Assembly: GCA_963767245.1 (NCBI GenBank)
Contig: CAVYDG010000026.1
Location: forward strand, 56,766 to 120,765
DNA length: 64,000 nucleotides
Reading direction: 5' to 3'
Source of the DNA: Roseiarcus sp963767245
GTDB lineage: Bacteria > Pseudomonadota > Alphaproteobacteria > Rhizobiales > Beijerinckiaceae
Position 1 is the stretch's first letter. Every line of letters begins with the position of its first letter. The notes beneath the pieces are model-generated. The model worked only from the letters and a program-made list of their open reading frames with translations, was not told the DNA's origin and ran no database searches. Below are positions 44,481-53,145 of this stretch, piece after piece. Position numbers and translations under genes: made by a program.

Positions 44481-45403
44481 AGCAAAGGCTCGCGGTCGCC
44501 CTGACGATCGCCGGCTCGGATTCGGGCGGCGGAGCCGGGATTCAGGCTGATCTCAGGACCTTTGCGGCGCTCGGCGTCGACGCCGTGAGCGTCGTCACCG
44601 CGCTGACCGCCCAGAACACGAAAGGGGTGAGGGCGGTCCACTATGCGCCGCCAGCGATCGTCGCGGCGCAGATCGAGGCTGTGCTCGACGACTTCGCCGT
44701 TGCGGCCATCAAGATCGGGATGCTGGGGACGGTCGAGATTGTCGGCGCCGTTGCTGAGGCGCTCAATTCCCCCTCTCCCCGCGAGCGAGAAGAGGGTAGG
44801 GGTGAAGGGCGGGGCGAGACGGTCGCAGATTCGGACCCGCTCCTCATCCGGCCGCGCTTCGCGCGTCCACCTTCTCCCCGCAAGCGAGGAGAAGGGAGCG
44901 GGGCCTTCATCGTCTACGATCCGGTGATGATTGCTTCGTCCGGGCAGGCGCTGAGCGGGGCGGGATTCGTCGAGGCGATCCGTCGTGAGCTGTTGCGGCT
45001 CGTCGACTGCCTGACGCCCAACCTCGCGGAGGCGGCGGCGCTGCTCGGCGAAAGGATTGCTCAAAGCGAAGCCGAGATGGCGCGTCAGGGCGCAGCGTTG
45101 CTGAAGCTCGGGCCGCGCGCGGTGCTGATGAAGGGCGGCCATCTTGAGGGCGACGGGGCGGTCGATCTTCTGGCGACGGCGGAAGGCGTTCGGCGCTACG
45201 CCTCGCCCCGTGTCGCATCGCCCAACCTGCACGGAACCGGCTGCACGCTGTCGAGCGCCATCGCCGCCAATGTTGTTCTCGGCATGGCGCTGCCGGAAGC
45301 AGTGGCGGCCGCCAAAGCGTTCGTCAGTGAAGCGATCGAGAGGGGCCGCGAGGTCACGCTCGGCGCGGGTGACGGCCCGCTGATCCAGGCGAAGCTGCGC
45401 TGA
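44477..45403 (+). CDS. thiD: Hydroxymethylpyrimidine/phosphomethylpyrimidine kinase, with an in-frame repeat insertion
   Basis: ThiD phosphorylates HMP and HMP-P. The product is 308 residues from the GTG at 44477, about 40 longer than usual. ALTIAGSDSGGGAGIQADL, SVVTALTAQNTKGVRAVH, KIGMLGTVEIV, YDPVMIASSGQAL, LTPNLAEAAALLGE, VLMKGGHLEG and LHGTGCTLSSAIAANV are diagnostic. Residues about 97-142 are a Pro/Arg/Gly/Glu-rich insert encoded by palindromic repeats, between helix AVAEAL and strand FIVYDPVM. The frame and all active-site motifs are kept, so the enzyme may still work, with a surface loop added. Confidence 0.93.
   Translation: MKQRLAVALTIAGSDSGGGAGIQADLRTFAALGVDAVSVVTALTAQNTKGVRAVHYAPPAIVAAQIEAVLDDFAVAAIKIGMLGTVEIVGAVAEALNSPSPREREEGRGEGRGETVADSDPLLIRPRFARPPSPRKRGEGSGAFIVYDPVMIASSGQALSGAGFVEAIRRELLRLVDCLTPNLAEAAALLGERIAQSEAEMARQGAALLKLGPRAVLMKGGHLEGDGAVDLLATAEGVRRYASPRVASPNLHGTGCTLSSAIAANVVLGMALPEAVAAAKAFVSEAIERGREVTLGAGDGPLIQAKLR
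44766..44905. repeat. Pair of palindromic repeats inserted in frame in thiD
   Basis: The block holds CCCTCT..AGAGGG (44771-44796), a GGGTAGGGGTGAAGGG tail, a CTCCTCATCCGGCC segment and CCTTCTCC..GGAGAAGG (44870-44895). Read in reverse complement it has the same parts, in the same order, as the block at 54240-54345. It encodes the extra loop of ThiD. Confidence 0.8.
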
Positions 45404-45479
45404 AACCGCCGATTTTCAGGCGCGTCTTCCATCCGCGCGCTAAGATGAGCCGGTTCCTGCGCGGAGGGGACGCGCCACC

Positions 45480-46637
45480 ATGATGAGCGACTTCTACGAA
45501 TCGATCCCGATCTTCGATGAGTTCGGCGAGGCCGTGCGGCCCGAGAACTATCGTCCCCTGCCGGACGACTGGGTGGTCGGCTTCTCCGACGTGGTCGGTT
45601 CGACTCAGGCGGTCGCTCAAGGGCGCTACAAGGCGGTCAACATGGTGGGGGCCGGAGCGATCGCGGCGGTGGCCAATGCGCTGGCGCGGCGGCCGTTTCC
45701 GTTCGTGTTCGGCGGCGATGGCGCAAGCTTCGCGGTGTCGGCCTCGGATGCGCCGGCTGCGGCCGCCGCGCTCGCCGCGATGGCCGACTTCTCGCATGAC
45801 GAATTCCAGCTGGATTTGCGCGTGACGACGATTCCGGTGCGGGAGATCCGGGCGGCTGGAAGGGACGTGAGGGTCGCCCGTTACGGCGCAACGCCGCAAT
45901 GCGTCTATGCCATGTTCGCCGGCGGCGGGCTCTCCTGGTTCGAGGCGGAGGCCAAACGGGGGCGCCATGCGCTTGCGCCCGCCGCGCCCGGGGCAAAACC
46001 GGATCTTTCGGGTCTCTCCTGCCGCTGGGGCGTTGCGCCGGCGAAGCAGGGCGTCATCCTGTCGCTGATCGTTGCGCCGCGCGGCGACGATCCGCGTTTT
46101 GGCGCCCTGATCGACGAGGTGGTGCGAATGGCGCACGAAGCGCCGCTCGACGGCCGGCCGATCACGCTCGCAAGCCTCGGCGTCGCCGATCCGATGAAGG
46201 CGATTGCGCTCGAAGCCTCCGTGAACGCCGCCTCCGGCGCCTCTCGAGCCAGGGCTCGTTTCTCGGCAGTTACGAGCTATCTGCTCGGGGTCACGTTCCA
46301 CAAGTTCAAACTGAAGGCCGGGGGCTTCGACGCCGCGCTCTACGCCAGCGACGTCGCCGCCAACGCCGATTTTCGCAAATTCGACGACGGGCTGCGCATG
46401 ACCCTCGACTGCTCGCCCGCCTTCGCCGACGCGCTCGAGGCGCGGCTTAAGGCGGCAGAGGACTTCGCGAGCTGGGGCGCGTTCCGGCAGGAGGCGGCGC
46501 AGCTCACCTGTTTCGTCCCCTCGATCACCGAGCGCGGCCACGTCCATTTCGTCGACGGCGCCGGCGGCGGCTACACGATGGCCGCCAAGGCGATGAAAGC
46601 GCGGTTTGGCGGCGGGGCGGCGGCGCCGGCGCCCTGA
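45480..46637 (+). CDS. DUF3095 family protein, cyclase-like
   Basis: This is a 385-residue cytosolic protein. The N-terminal DDWVVGFSDVVGSTQAV and FVFGGDGASFAV echo the metal-binding FxDxxGST and GDxxxA motifs of class III nucleotidyl cyclases, and DUF3095 proteins have been annotated as cyclase-related. The rest (VREIRAAGRDVRVARYG, LSCRWGVAPAKQGVILSL, VTSYLLGVTFHKFKLK) is family-specific. Whether it makes a cyclic nucleotide is unknown. It stands alone between thiD and mutS. Confidence 0.8.
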   Translation: MMSDFYESIPIFDEFGEAVRPENYRPLPDDWVVGFSDVVGSTQAVAQGRYKAVNMVGAGAIAAVANALARRPFPFVFGGDGASFAVSASDAPAAAAALAAMADFSHDEFQLDLRVTTIPVREIRAAGRDVRVARYGATPQCVYAMFAGGGLSWFEAEAKRGRHALAPAAPGAKPDLSGLSCRWGVAPAKQGVILSLIVAPRGDDPRFGALIDEVVRMAHEAPLDGRPITLASLGVADPMKAIALEASVNAASGASRARARFSAVTSYLLGVTFHKFKLKAGGFDAALYASDVAANADFRKFDDGLRMTLDCSPAFADALEARLKAAEDFASWGAFRQEAAQLTCFVPSITERGHVHFVDGAGGGYTMAAKAMKARFGGGAAAPAP

Positions 46638-46709
46638 CCTCGTCGCGACCGGGGATATGCATGGCCCCTGGCCCTGCGCTCAGGCCGCCGATTTGCTAGG
46701 CTCAGTTCA

Positions 46710-49397
46710 ATGGACGCCGCCAGCGACAGCCCGAACGCCGAGAGCCCTGCCTCGCGCCTTACGCCGATGATGGCGCAATATTTCGAGATCAAGGCCGCCA
46801 ATCCCGATTGTCTGCTCTTCTACCGGATGGGCGATTTCTACGAATTGTTCTTCGACGACGCGGAAGTGGCGAGCCGGGCGCTCGGCATCGTGCTGACCAA
46901 ACGAGGCAAGCATGACGGCGAGGACATCCGGATGTGCGGGGTGCCGGTCGAGCGCGCCGACGACTATCTCAACCGCCTGATCGCGCTCGGCCATCGGGTC
47001 GCTGTCTGCGAGCAGCTCGAAGACCCTGCGGAGGCGAAGAAACGGGGCGCGAAGTCGGTCGTCAGGCGCGACGTCGTGCGGCTCGTGACCCCCGGCACGA
47101 TCACCGAGGAGCGGCTCCTCGAGCCCGGCCGCGCCCGCCTTCTGGTCGCCGTCCAGGGAGCGCCCGCGAGCGGGGGGCGGCAAGTCTACGGCCTTGCGGC
47201 GCTCGATCTTTCGACCGGCGCGTTCGCGCTGTCGGAAGCGGACGAAGGGGGCCTCGCGGCGGAGATCGCGCGTCTCGAACCGAGCGAGATCGTCGCTTCG
47301 CAGGCGGTCTATGACGATCGGGAGTTTTCCCAGATCGTCGCCGCCATGCGCCTGCCTGCGACGCCGCTCGCGCGCCACGGCGGCGACGGCGCGGCGGCGG
47401 AGCGCCGGCTGTGCGACTTTTACGGCGTCGAGACCCTTGACGGCTTCGGCGCCTTCACCCGGGCCGAGATCGCCGCCGCCGCGCTCGCGCTCGCCTACGT
47501 CAAGCGCACCCAGTTCGAGGCCCGGCCGGCGTTCTCGCTCCCGACGCGGCGGGCGCGCGGGACGAGCCTCGAAATCGATCCCGCCACCCGGTTGAATCTC
47601 GAGCTCACGCGCACTCTGAGCGGCGGGCGCGAAGGCTCGCTCCTGACGACGATCGACCTCACGGTCACGCCGGCTGGAGCGCGCTTGCTCGCCGAGCAAC
47701 TCGCCAGTCCCCTGACCGAGCCTGGGGCCATCAACCGGCGGCTCAATTCGCTCGACTTGCTCGTCGAGGCCGCGCCGATGCGCGAGGCTCTGCGCCGGGC
47801 GCTCGCTCACGCGCCCGACTTCCTGCGGGCGCTCGCGCGTCTCAGCCTCGATCGCGGCGGTCCGCGCGACCTCGCCCATGTGCGCGACGGGCTTGCCGCG
47901 GCGGCTGCGCTCGCAGGCATTCTCGAGACCGCCCGAGATCTCCCGCCCGAACTCCTGACCGCTTACGCGCGGCTCAGCGCCGACTGCTCTGCGCTCGAGC
48001 GCGAACTCGAGACGACGCTCGCCGACGATTTGCCGCTTCTCAAGCGCGACGGCGGGTTCGTACGCGCCACCGCCTCGCATGCGCTCGACGAGGCCCGCGC
48101 CTTACGCGACCAGAGCCGCCGCGTCATCGCGGAACTGCAGGCTTCCTATGCCGAGCAAGCGGGAGTGAGGCAGCTCAAGATCAAGCACAATAACTTTCTC
48201 GGCTATTACATCGAGACGCCGCAGGCGGCGGGCGAGACGCTGGTGAAGCCGCCGCTCAATTCGACCTTCATCCACCGCCAGACGATGGCGGGCGCGATGC
48301 GGTTCACCACCAACGCGCTGGTCGATCTCGAGGCGCGCATCGCCTCCGCCGCCGACCGGGCGCTCACGCTCGAACTCGAAGCCTTCGAGCGACTGCGCCA
48401 AGGCTGCCTCGCGGAGGGCGAACGGCTGCGCGGCTTCGGCGCCGCGCTGGCCGAGGTCGACGTCGCCGCGGCGCTTGCTGAACTTTCGGTCAAGCGCAAT
48501 TGGACAAGGCCCCTCATCGACGCTTCGCTCAACTTCAGGATCGAGGGCGGGCGCCATCCGGTGGTGGAAGCGGCGCTGAAAACGGCGGGCGAACCGTTCG
48601 TCGCCAACGACTGCGACCTCTCCGGCGAAGCGGGGGAGGGCGGGCGGATCGCGATCGTCACCGGGCCCAATATGGCGGGAAAATCGACTTATCTCCGGCA
48701 GAACGCGCTGATCGCGCTCATCGCCCAGATGGGGTCTCATGTTCCTGCGGCGCGTGCGCATATCGAAATCGTGGACCGCTTGTTCTCGCGCGTCGGCGCG
48801 GCGGACGATCTCGCGCGCGGCCGCTCGACCTTCATGGTCGAGATGGTTGAGACGGCGGCGATCCTCAATCAGTCGAGCGAGCGTTCTTTGGTGATCCTGG
48901 ACGAGATCGGCCGCGGCACGGCGACCTTCGACGGCCTCTCGATCGCCATGGCCTGCGTCGAGCATCTCAATGCCGTCAACCGCTCGCGCGCCCTGTTCGC
49001 CACCCATTTCCACGAATTGACCGGGCTCGCCGAGACGCTGCCGCGCCTCGTCAACCTCACCATGCGGGTCAGCGAGTTCAAGGGGACGCTGGCGTTTCTG
49101 CACGAGGTGGTTCCCGGCGCGGCCGACCACTCCTATGGCATCCAGGTCGCCAAGCTCGCCGGGCTCCCGGCCACGGTGGTCAAGCGGGCGCGCCAGGCGC
49201 TCGCCTCTCTCGAAGCCTCGCGTTCGAGCGCGACCCTCGACTCGCTGCCGCTCTTTTCCTATGAGCCGCGCGAGCCGCCGCCGCCGGACGAAATCCGCGC
49301 GGCGCTGGCGGCGCTCGATCCCGATGTGATGACTCCGCGCGACGCACTTGAGGCGATCTATGCCCTGAAGCGGCTCATGGAGAGCAAGGCCAGATGA
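46710..49397 (+). CDS. mutS: DNA mismatch repair protein MutS
   Basis: MutS recognises mismatches and recruits MutL. The 895-residue product has the N-terminal mismatch-binding domain (LTPMMAQYFEIKAANPDCLL, FYRMGDFYELFFDDAE with the Phe-x-Glu), connector and lever domains, Walker A GPNMAGKST, LVILDEIGRGTATFDGLSIA and the helix-turn-helix YGIQVAKLAGLPATVVKRA. Length and order are normal. It overlaps the following LysE-type gene by 4 bp. Confidence 0.97.
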   Translation: MDAASDSPNAESPASRLTPMMAQYFEIKAANPDCLLFYRMGDFYELFFDDAEVASRALGIVLTKRGKHDGEDIRMCGVPVERADDYLNRLIALGHRVAVCEQLEDPAEAKKRGAKSVVRRDVVRLVTPGTITEERLLEPGRARLLVAVQGAPASGGRQVYGLAALDLSTGAFALSEADEGGLAAEIARLEPSEIVASQAVYDDREFSQIVAAMRLPATPLARHGGDGAAAERRLCDFYGVETLDGFGAFTRAEIAAAALALAYVKRTQFEARPAFSLPTRRARGTSLEIDPATRLNLELTRTLSGGREGSLLTTIDLTVTPAGARLLAEQLASPLTEPGAINRRLNSLDLLVEAAPMREALRRALAHAPDFLRALARLSLDRGGPRDLAHVRDGLAAAAALAGILETARDLPPELLTAYARLSADCSALERELETTLADDLPLLKRDGGFVRATASHALDEARALRDQSRRVIAELQASYAEQAGVRQLKIKHNNFLGYYIETPQAAGETLVKPPLNSTFIHRQTMAGAMRFTTNALVDLEARIASAADRALTLELEAFERLRQGCLAEGERLRGFGAALAEVDVAAALAELSVKRNWTRPLIDASLNFRIEGGRHPVVEAALKTAGEPFVANDCDLSGEAGEGGRIAIVTGPNMAGKSTYLRQNALIALIAQMGSHVPAARAHIEIVDRLFSRVGAADDLARGRSTFMVEMVETAAILNQSSERSLVILDEIGRGTATFDGLSIAMACVEHLNAVNRSRALFATHFHELTGLAETLPRLVNLTMRVSEFKGTLAFLHEVVPGAADHSYGIQVAKLAGLPATVVKRARQALASLEASRSSATLDSLPLFSYEPREPPPPDEIRAALAALDPDVMTPRDALEAIYALKRLMESKAR

Positions 49398-50032
49398 CCG
49401 ATCCCAAGATTCTCCTGGCGTCGCTCGTCGCCGCCTATCTCTATGTCGTAACGCCGGGCCCGGCGTTCCTGGCGCTGTTCACGCTCGCCGCCTCGCGCGG
49501 GCGCGTGTCCGGCGCCTGGTTCATCATCGGCCACTTGGTCGGAGACGTGACCTGGGGAGCGCTCGCGGTCGCCGCGATCGTCGGCGCGAACCGCATCGGC
49601 CCGGCATTGTTCGAGTTGCTCGGCTTCGTCTGTGGGCTCTATCTCCTCTGGCTCGGCGCGCGAGCGGTCATGACCCGAAAGGACGCGCCGCCGCGCACGA
49701 TCGGGGCCAAACGGCCGCTCGCGACCGGAATGGCCTTCGGCCTTACCAATCCGAAGTCCTATCCGGTGGCGCTGGCGATGTTCTCGGCGATCGTCGCGCC
49801 CTATATCGGGGCGCTGAAATTCGCCGACGCGCCGCAGATGTTCGCCGCCGCCTTCTTGGGCTTCCTGCTCGCCGATGCGACGCTGATCTTCATGGCCGGA
49901 CTGCCGGCGGTGCGCCGGTTCTTCCTCGCCCACGGCGTCGCCGTGACGAGGCTGGTCGGCGTCATTTTCATACTGTTCGGCGCCCGCTCGATCGCCGACG
50001 CCGCGGGCGGGGCGATGCGGCGGACGGCCTGA
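49394..50032 (+). CDS. LysE/RhtB family amino acid exporter
   Basis: This is a 212-residue protein with six hydrophobic segments. VVTPGPAFLALFTLAASRGR, IIGHLVGDVTWGALAVAAI, LLGFVCGLYLLWLGARAVM and FGLTNPKSYPVALAMFSAIV are typical of the LysE fold. It probably exports an amino acid or related compound. The ATGA overlap with mutS shows joint translation without an obvious functional link. Confidence 0.88.
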   Translation: MTDPKILLASLVAAYLYVVTPGPAFLALFTLAASRGRVSGAWFIIGHLVGDVTWGALAVAAIVGANRIGPALFELLGFVCGLYLLWLGARAVMTRKDAPPRTIGAKRPLATGMAFGLTNPKSYPVALAMFSAIVAPYIGALKFADAPQMFAAAFLGFLLADATLIFMAGLPAVRRFFLAHGVAVTRLVGVIFILFGARSIADAAGGAMRRTA

Positions 50033-50543
50033 TCGCTTTTCCAAGCCCGCCGCAACAAAATCCAAGCTCAGCGCAACGAAATCCAAACTCGCCGCAACGA
50101 AATCCAAATTGGCTTCTTCCCGGGATCGAGCCTTTTCAAAGGGTTCCGTCGATATTTCCGCCTTTCTGTAGGCGCCTCGTCGTCTGGAGGGCCTCGAAGG
50201 ACGCTCCGGCGCGCGCCCGGTCCAGGCTCTCCGGAGCATCATTCGAGACGCGCCTCCGACATTCCTCATGATGAGGTCGGTGGTTTCGTTAGCCCCCTGC
50301 CTGATACCGGTAGCACGGATTCCGATTTTCGTAAAGATAATGTTGTCTTTTCAGAAAACCTGTTCCCGCCTCCCGCCTCGTTGGTCCAGGCTGGGCGGCG
50401 GCGTTTATGGTCGGAGGTCGGCGGGCTGCTACACTTGCGCGCGCGAATAAGACAACCCGGTCGAGTGTTCCCACAGACCGTTCAAACCAAAACGGGCGGC
50501 GCGGCGTATAATAGCCAAACGCCCACGCCAGGAGGTTGGGGTC
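50033..50543. other. 511-bp spacer with tandem repeats, no gene
   Basis: It holds three 21-bp tandem repeats at 50051-50112 (listed separately). Open frames here are short, and a minus-strand frame that extends into the LysE gene is not protein-like. The promoter of the secreted protein at 50544 probably lies in the AT-richer part around 50330-50350. Confidence 0.5.
50051..50112. repeat. Three tandem 21-bp repeats
   Basis: CGCAACAAAATCCAAGCTC, CGCAACGAAATCCAAACTC and CGCAACGAAATCCAAATTG start 21 bp apart. A whole number of codons per unit means the minus strand encodes a heptapeptide repeat (LDFVAxx), but no good gene contains it. Two helical turns of spacing would also suit repeated protein binding. 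Confidence 0.8.
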
Positions 50544-51032
50544 ATGTCCATTCACCGAATTTTCGATCGCCTCGCGCTTGCCGCTTCTCTGGCGCTTGCT
50601 CTTTTTGTCGCGGCTTTCAGTCAAGGCGCGCTCGCCCAGTCGGCGCCGACGTTCCGCGACGTTCACGTCGACGTTCAGCCCTTGCGCGCCAACGCCGGCG
50701 ATCCGACCGCGACCTGGGTCCAGGAGGATCTTACCAGCCAATTGGCGCAGGCCCTGGCCGGGCGCATGGCGAGCAATGGCGCGCCGCTGACCGTCAGGAT
50801 CGACTACCTCACGCTCGGCCCGCAGACGGGCGAAATGCTGCACGCCGGCGCGTCGCTGGACAATATCCTTGGCGTCGCGGTGATCGGCGGGCGCGAGCTG
50901 CCGATACGAGCTACGAGCAGCTACTACTCGACGCCGGTCGACCAGACGATGATCGAGCGGTCAAATCGCGAGCGGGTGTCGCAGCTGACCCAAGCGCTGA
51001 CGTTTTGGATCGTGCGCGGCGACTTCTTCTGA
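50544..51032 (+). CDS. Secreted hypothetical protein
   Basis: This is a 162-residue protein behind an AGGAGG site. A signal peptide (ALAASLALALFVAAFSQGALAQ) is followed by a mature part without cysteines (FRDVHVDVQPLRANAGDPTA, LTVRIDYLTLGPQTGEML, ALTFWIVRGDFF). It may be a periplasmic beta/alpha domain. No family recognised. It stands alone. Confidence 0.65.
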   Translation: MSIHRIFDRLALAASLALALFVAAFSQGALAQSAPTFRDVHVDVQPLRANAGDPTATWVQEDLTSQLAQALAGRMASNGAPLTVRIDYLTLGPQTGEMLHAGASLDNILGVAVIGGRELPIRATSSYYSTPVDQTMIERSNRERVSQLTQALTFWIVRGDFF

Positions 51033-51171
51033 GGACGCGACGCTGATCGGCCGGCGGTCTCGCGCCGCCGCCCCGGTTCTCTTTCACCCACAGCGACTGG
51101 ACGAAACCTCTGGTCGACGTTAGTCCGTCCTGTTCGGCGCGCGCTCAATCGCCGCCGCGCGGGAGGGCGGC

Positions 51172-53040
51172 GTGGGAACAAGTGGCGGCGCTGTCTACCG
51201 TTTCCACCGGGAAGTCCTTTTCGCCAGGCCGCCGTCGGCGATCTGGCCGTTTGTCTCGGACAGCGCCCGCCTTTGGGAATTGGGCGGTATGGCGCCCTAT
51301 CGGTTCGAGGAACGGGTAGATGCTCAGGGCCGCGTCCGCCGCTTCGTCCACGGCAAGGTCGGGCCTTTCCCGGCGCTGTGGGAGGAGGATTTTGGCGAAT
51401 GGCAGGAGAATCATCGCCTTTTCCAGACGCGCGACTACAAGAGCGGCCCAATGCGGCGCTGGGAATGGGCTTGCGAACTCGTTCCCGAAGGCGCGGGTTG
51501 CCGGCTGCGCGTGACTGGCCTGGCCGAGCCCGCGGGCATTCTGGGATTTGTTTCGACGCGTGCGGGAATCTTCGACGCTGAATTCGGCAAGGCCGCCGCG
51601 GGGATCGAGCGGGTCGTTCGCGAGAGCGACGGTTCCGCCCTTGTCCCGGGCTGGAGCGTTGAGGATCGCGTCGAGCCCGCCGCCCGCCGCCGGCTCGATG
51701 CCCTTGGGGCCGAGCTTGGGCGGGATCCCGCCTCGCATGGCCTGGCGCCCAACCTGATCGACTACCTGCGCCATGCGCCGATCGTCGACCTGCACGGCAT
51801 TCGTCCAATGGCGCTGGCGACGCTCTGGTCCGCCCCGCCCGACCACGCGGTGGAGCTGTTCCTGGCAGCGGCGCGGAAGGGCATCGTGGCGATGGGCTGG
51901 GAGCTGCTGTGCCCGCGTTGCCGCGGCGCCAAATCCCGCGTGAGCCAACTTCAGGACCTGCCGAAAGGCGCGCATTGCTCGTCATGCAACATCGACTACG
52001 AGCGCAATTTCAGCCGCAACGTTGAACTGACTTTCCACCCCGAGCCGTGGATTCGTCCGCTGCCGGACGGCGAGATGTGCATGCTTGGCCAGGGCTCTGT
52101 CCGGCACATCAAGTTTCAGAGCGAGGTCGCGGCGCAGTCGGCCAAGGCATTTGACCTGTCCCTGGCGCCCGGTCCCTACCGCTTTCGCACCGTCGAGGCC
52201 GGCGGCGAAGCCGATCGCGATATCGGCGCCGACGGCGCCATTCCGACGCTGGTGGCGCGCGGACACGACATTCTGCTTGAAGGAGCGCGCGGCGCGAATG
52301 AACTCACGATCCGCAACGAGACTGACAGGCCGCTCATCTTCGTCGTCGAGAGCCGCAATTGGGCCAGGGACGCGCTGACCGGGGAACGCGTGATCGCCAT
52401 GCCCGCCTTCCGTCGGCTGTGCCCCGAACAATTGTTGCGCCCGGGCGACAATGCTGAAATCGGCTGGATCGCCGTCATGTTCACCGACCTGAAGGGCTCG
52501 ACCGAACTCTATGATGCGCTCGGCGATGCTCCCGCCTATAACCTCGTTCGCGACCATTTTTCGTTCCTGTCCGACCGGGTGCAGCGCAATCATGGCTTCA
52601 TCGTCAAGACGGTGGGCGACGCAGTGATGGCCGCCTTCTCCCGTCCCGATGACGCCGTCCGTGCGGCGCTCGCCATGCAGGACGATGTCGCAAGCTTCAA
52701 CTCCGCGCGGGGCGAAGGCGCGACGCCGATCATGTTGAAACTCGGACTTCACGCCGGACCGTGCATCGCCGTCACCACCGGCGGCGTGCTCGATTACTTC
52801 GGCGCCACTGTGAACATCGCGGCGCGGCTCGAACATCAGTGCCGCGGCGGCGAGGTGGTTGTGTCGGAGGATGTGGCGCGAGACGTCGAAACCGCGGCGG
52901 CGTTGGCGGATCGGATTCAGACCGAGGAGACGGCGATGTTGCGCGGCGTCAGCGCGCCGGTTCGGTTTGTTCGGATCGAAGGCTTCCGCGAAGCGCTCCC
53001 GGCCGCGACGCCTCGCTTGCGGGGGGCGGGCCACGGGTGA
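51172..53040 (+). CDS. Class III adenylate/guanylate cyclase with DUF5939 and SRPBCC-like N-terminal domains
   Basis: This 622-residue cytosolic protein starts at GTG 51172. Residues about 10-150 look like a SRPBCC ligand-binding fold (REVLFARPPSAIWPFVSDSA, WEWACELVPEGAGCRLRVTG). About 180-420 fit DUF5939, with a possible zinc ribbon CPRCRGAKSRVSQLQD..CSSC. About 430-615 is the cyclase domain: VMFTDLKGSTELYDALGDA (metal Asp), GFIVKTVGDAVMAAF (metal Asp) and GATVNIAARLEHQ (transition-state Asn/Arg). It should make a cyclic nucleotide in response to a bound ligand. Substrate (ATP or GTP) cannot be decided. Confidence 0.88.
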   Translation: MGTSGGAVYRFHREVLFARPPSAIWPFVSDSARLWELGGMAPYRFEERVDAQGRVRRFVHGKVGPFPALWEEDFGEWQENHRLFQTRDYKSGPMRRWEWACELVPEGAGCRLRVTGLAEPAGILGFVSTRAGIFDAEFGKAAAGIERVVRESDGSALVPGWSVEDRVEPAARRRLDALGAELGRDPASHGLAPNLIDYLRHAPIVDLHGIRPMALATLWSAPPDHAVELFLAAARKGIVAMGWELLCPRCRGAKSRVSQLQDLPKGAHCSSCNIDYERNFSRNVELTFHPEPWIRPLPDGEMCMLGQGSVRHIKFQSEVAAQSAKAFDLSLAPGPYRFRTVEAGGEADRDIGADGAIPTLVARGHDILLEGARGANELTIRNETDRPLIFVVESRNWARDALTGERVIAMPAFRRLCPEQLLRPGDNAEIGWIAVMFTDLKGSTELYDALGDAPAYNLVRDHFSFLSDRVQRNHGFIVKTVGDAVMAAFSRPDDAVRAALAMQDDVASFNSARGEGATPIMLKLGLHAGPCIAVTTGGVLDYFGATVNIAARLEHQCRGGEVVVSEDVARDVETAAALADRIQTEETAMLRGVSAPVRFVRIEGFREALPAATPRLRGAGHG

Positions 53041-53145
53041 GGGCGGGTTTGTCGCCTTGAATTCAAGCGCAAGGTCCGGAGTTCGGTGACCGGCCGATGG
53101 GTCTAGCTCAGGCGGAACTTGAAGCAGAACCCCGGAGCCGTTCCT

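Noticed and set aside
50051..50112. CRISPR array
   Set aside because: The units are directly adjacent with no spacers and only three copies; no cas genes are present.
49358..50269. 303-codon minus-strand frame with LDFVA heptad repeats
   Set aside because: Most of it is antisense to the LysE gene; the heptads are only the 21-bp DNA repeats read in frame, so the repeat is reported but not a gene.
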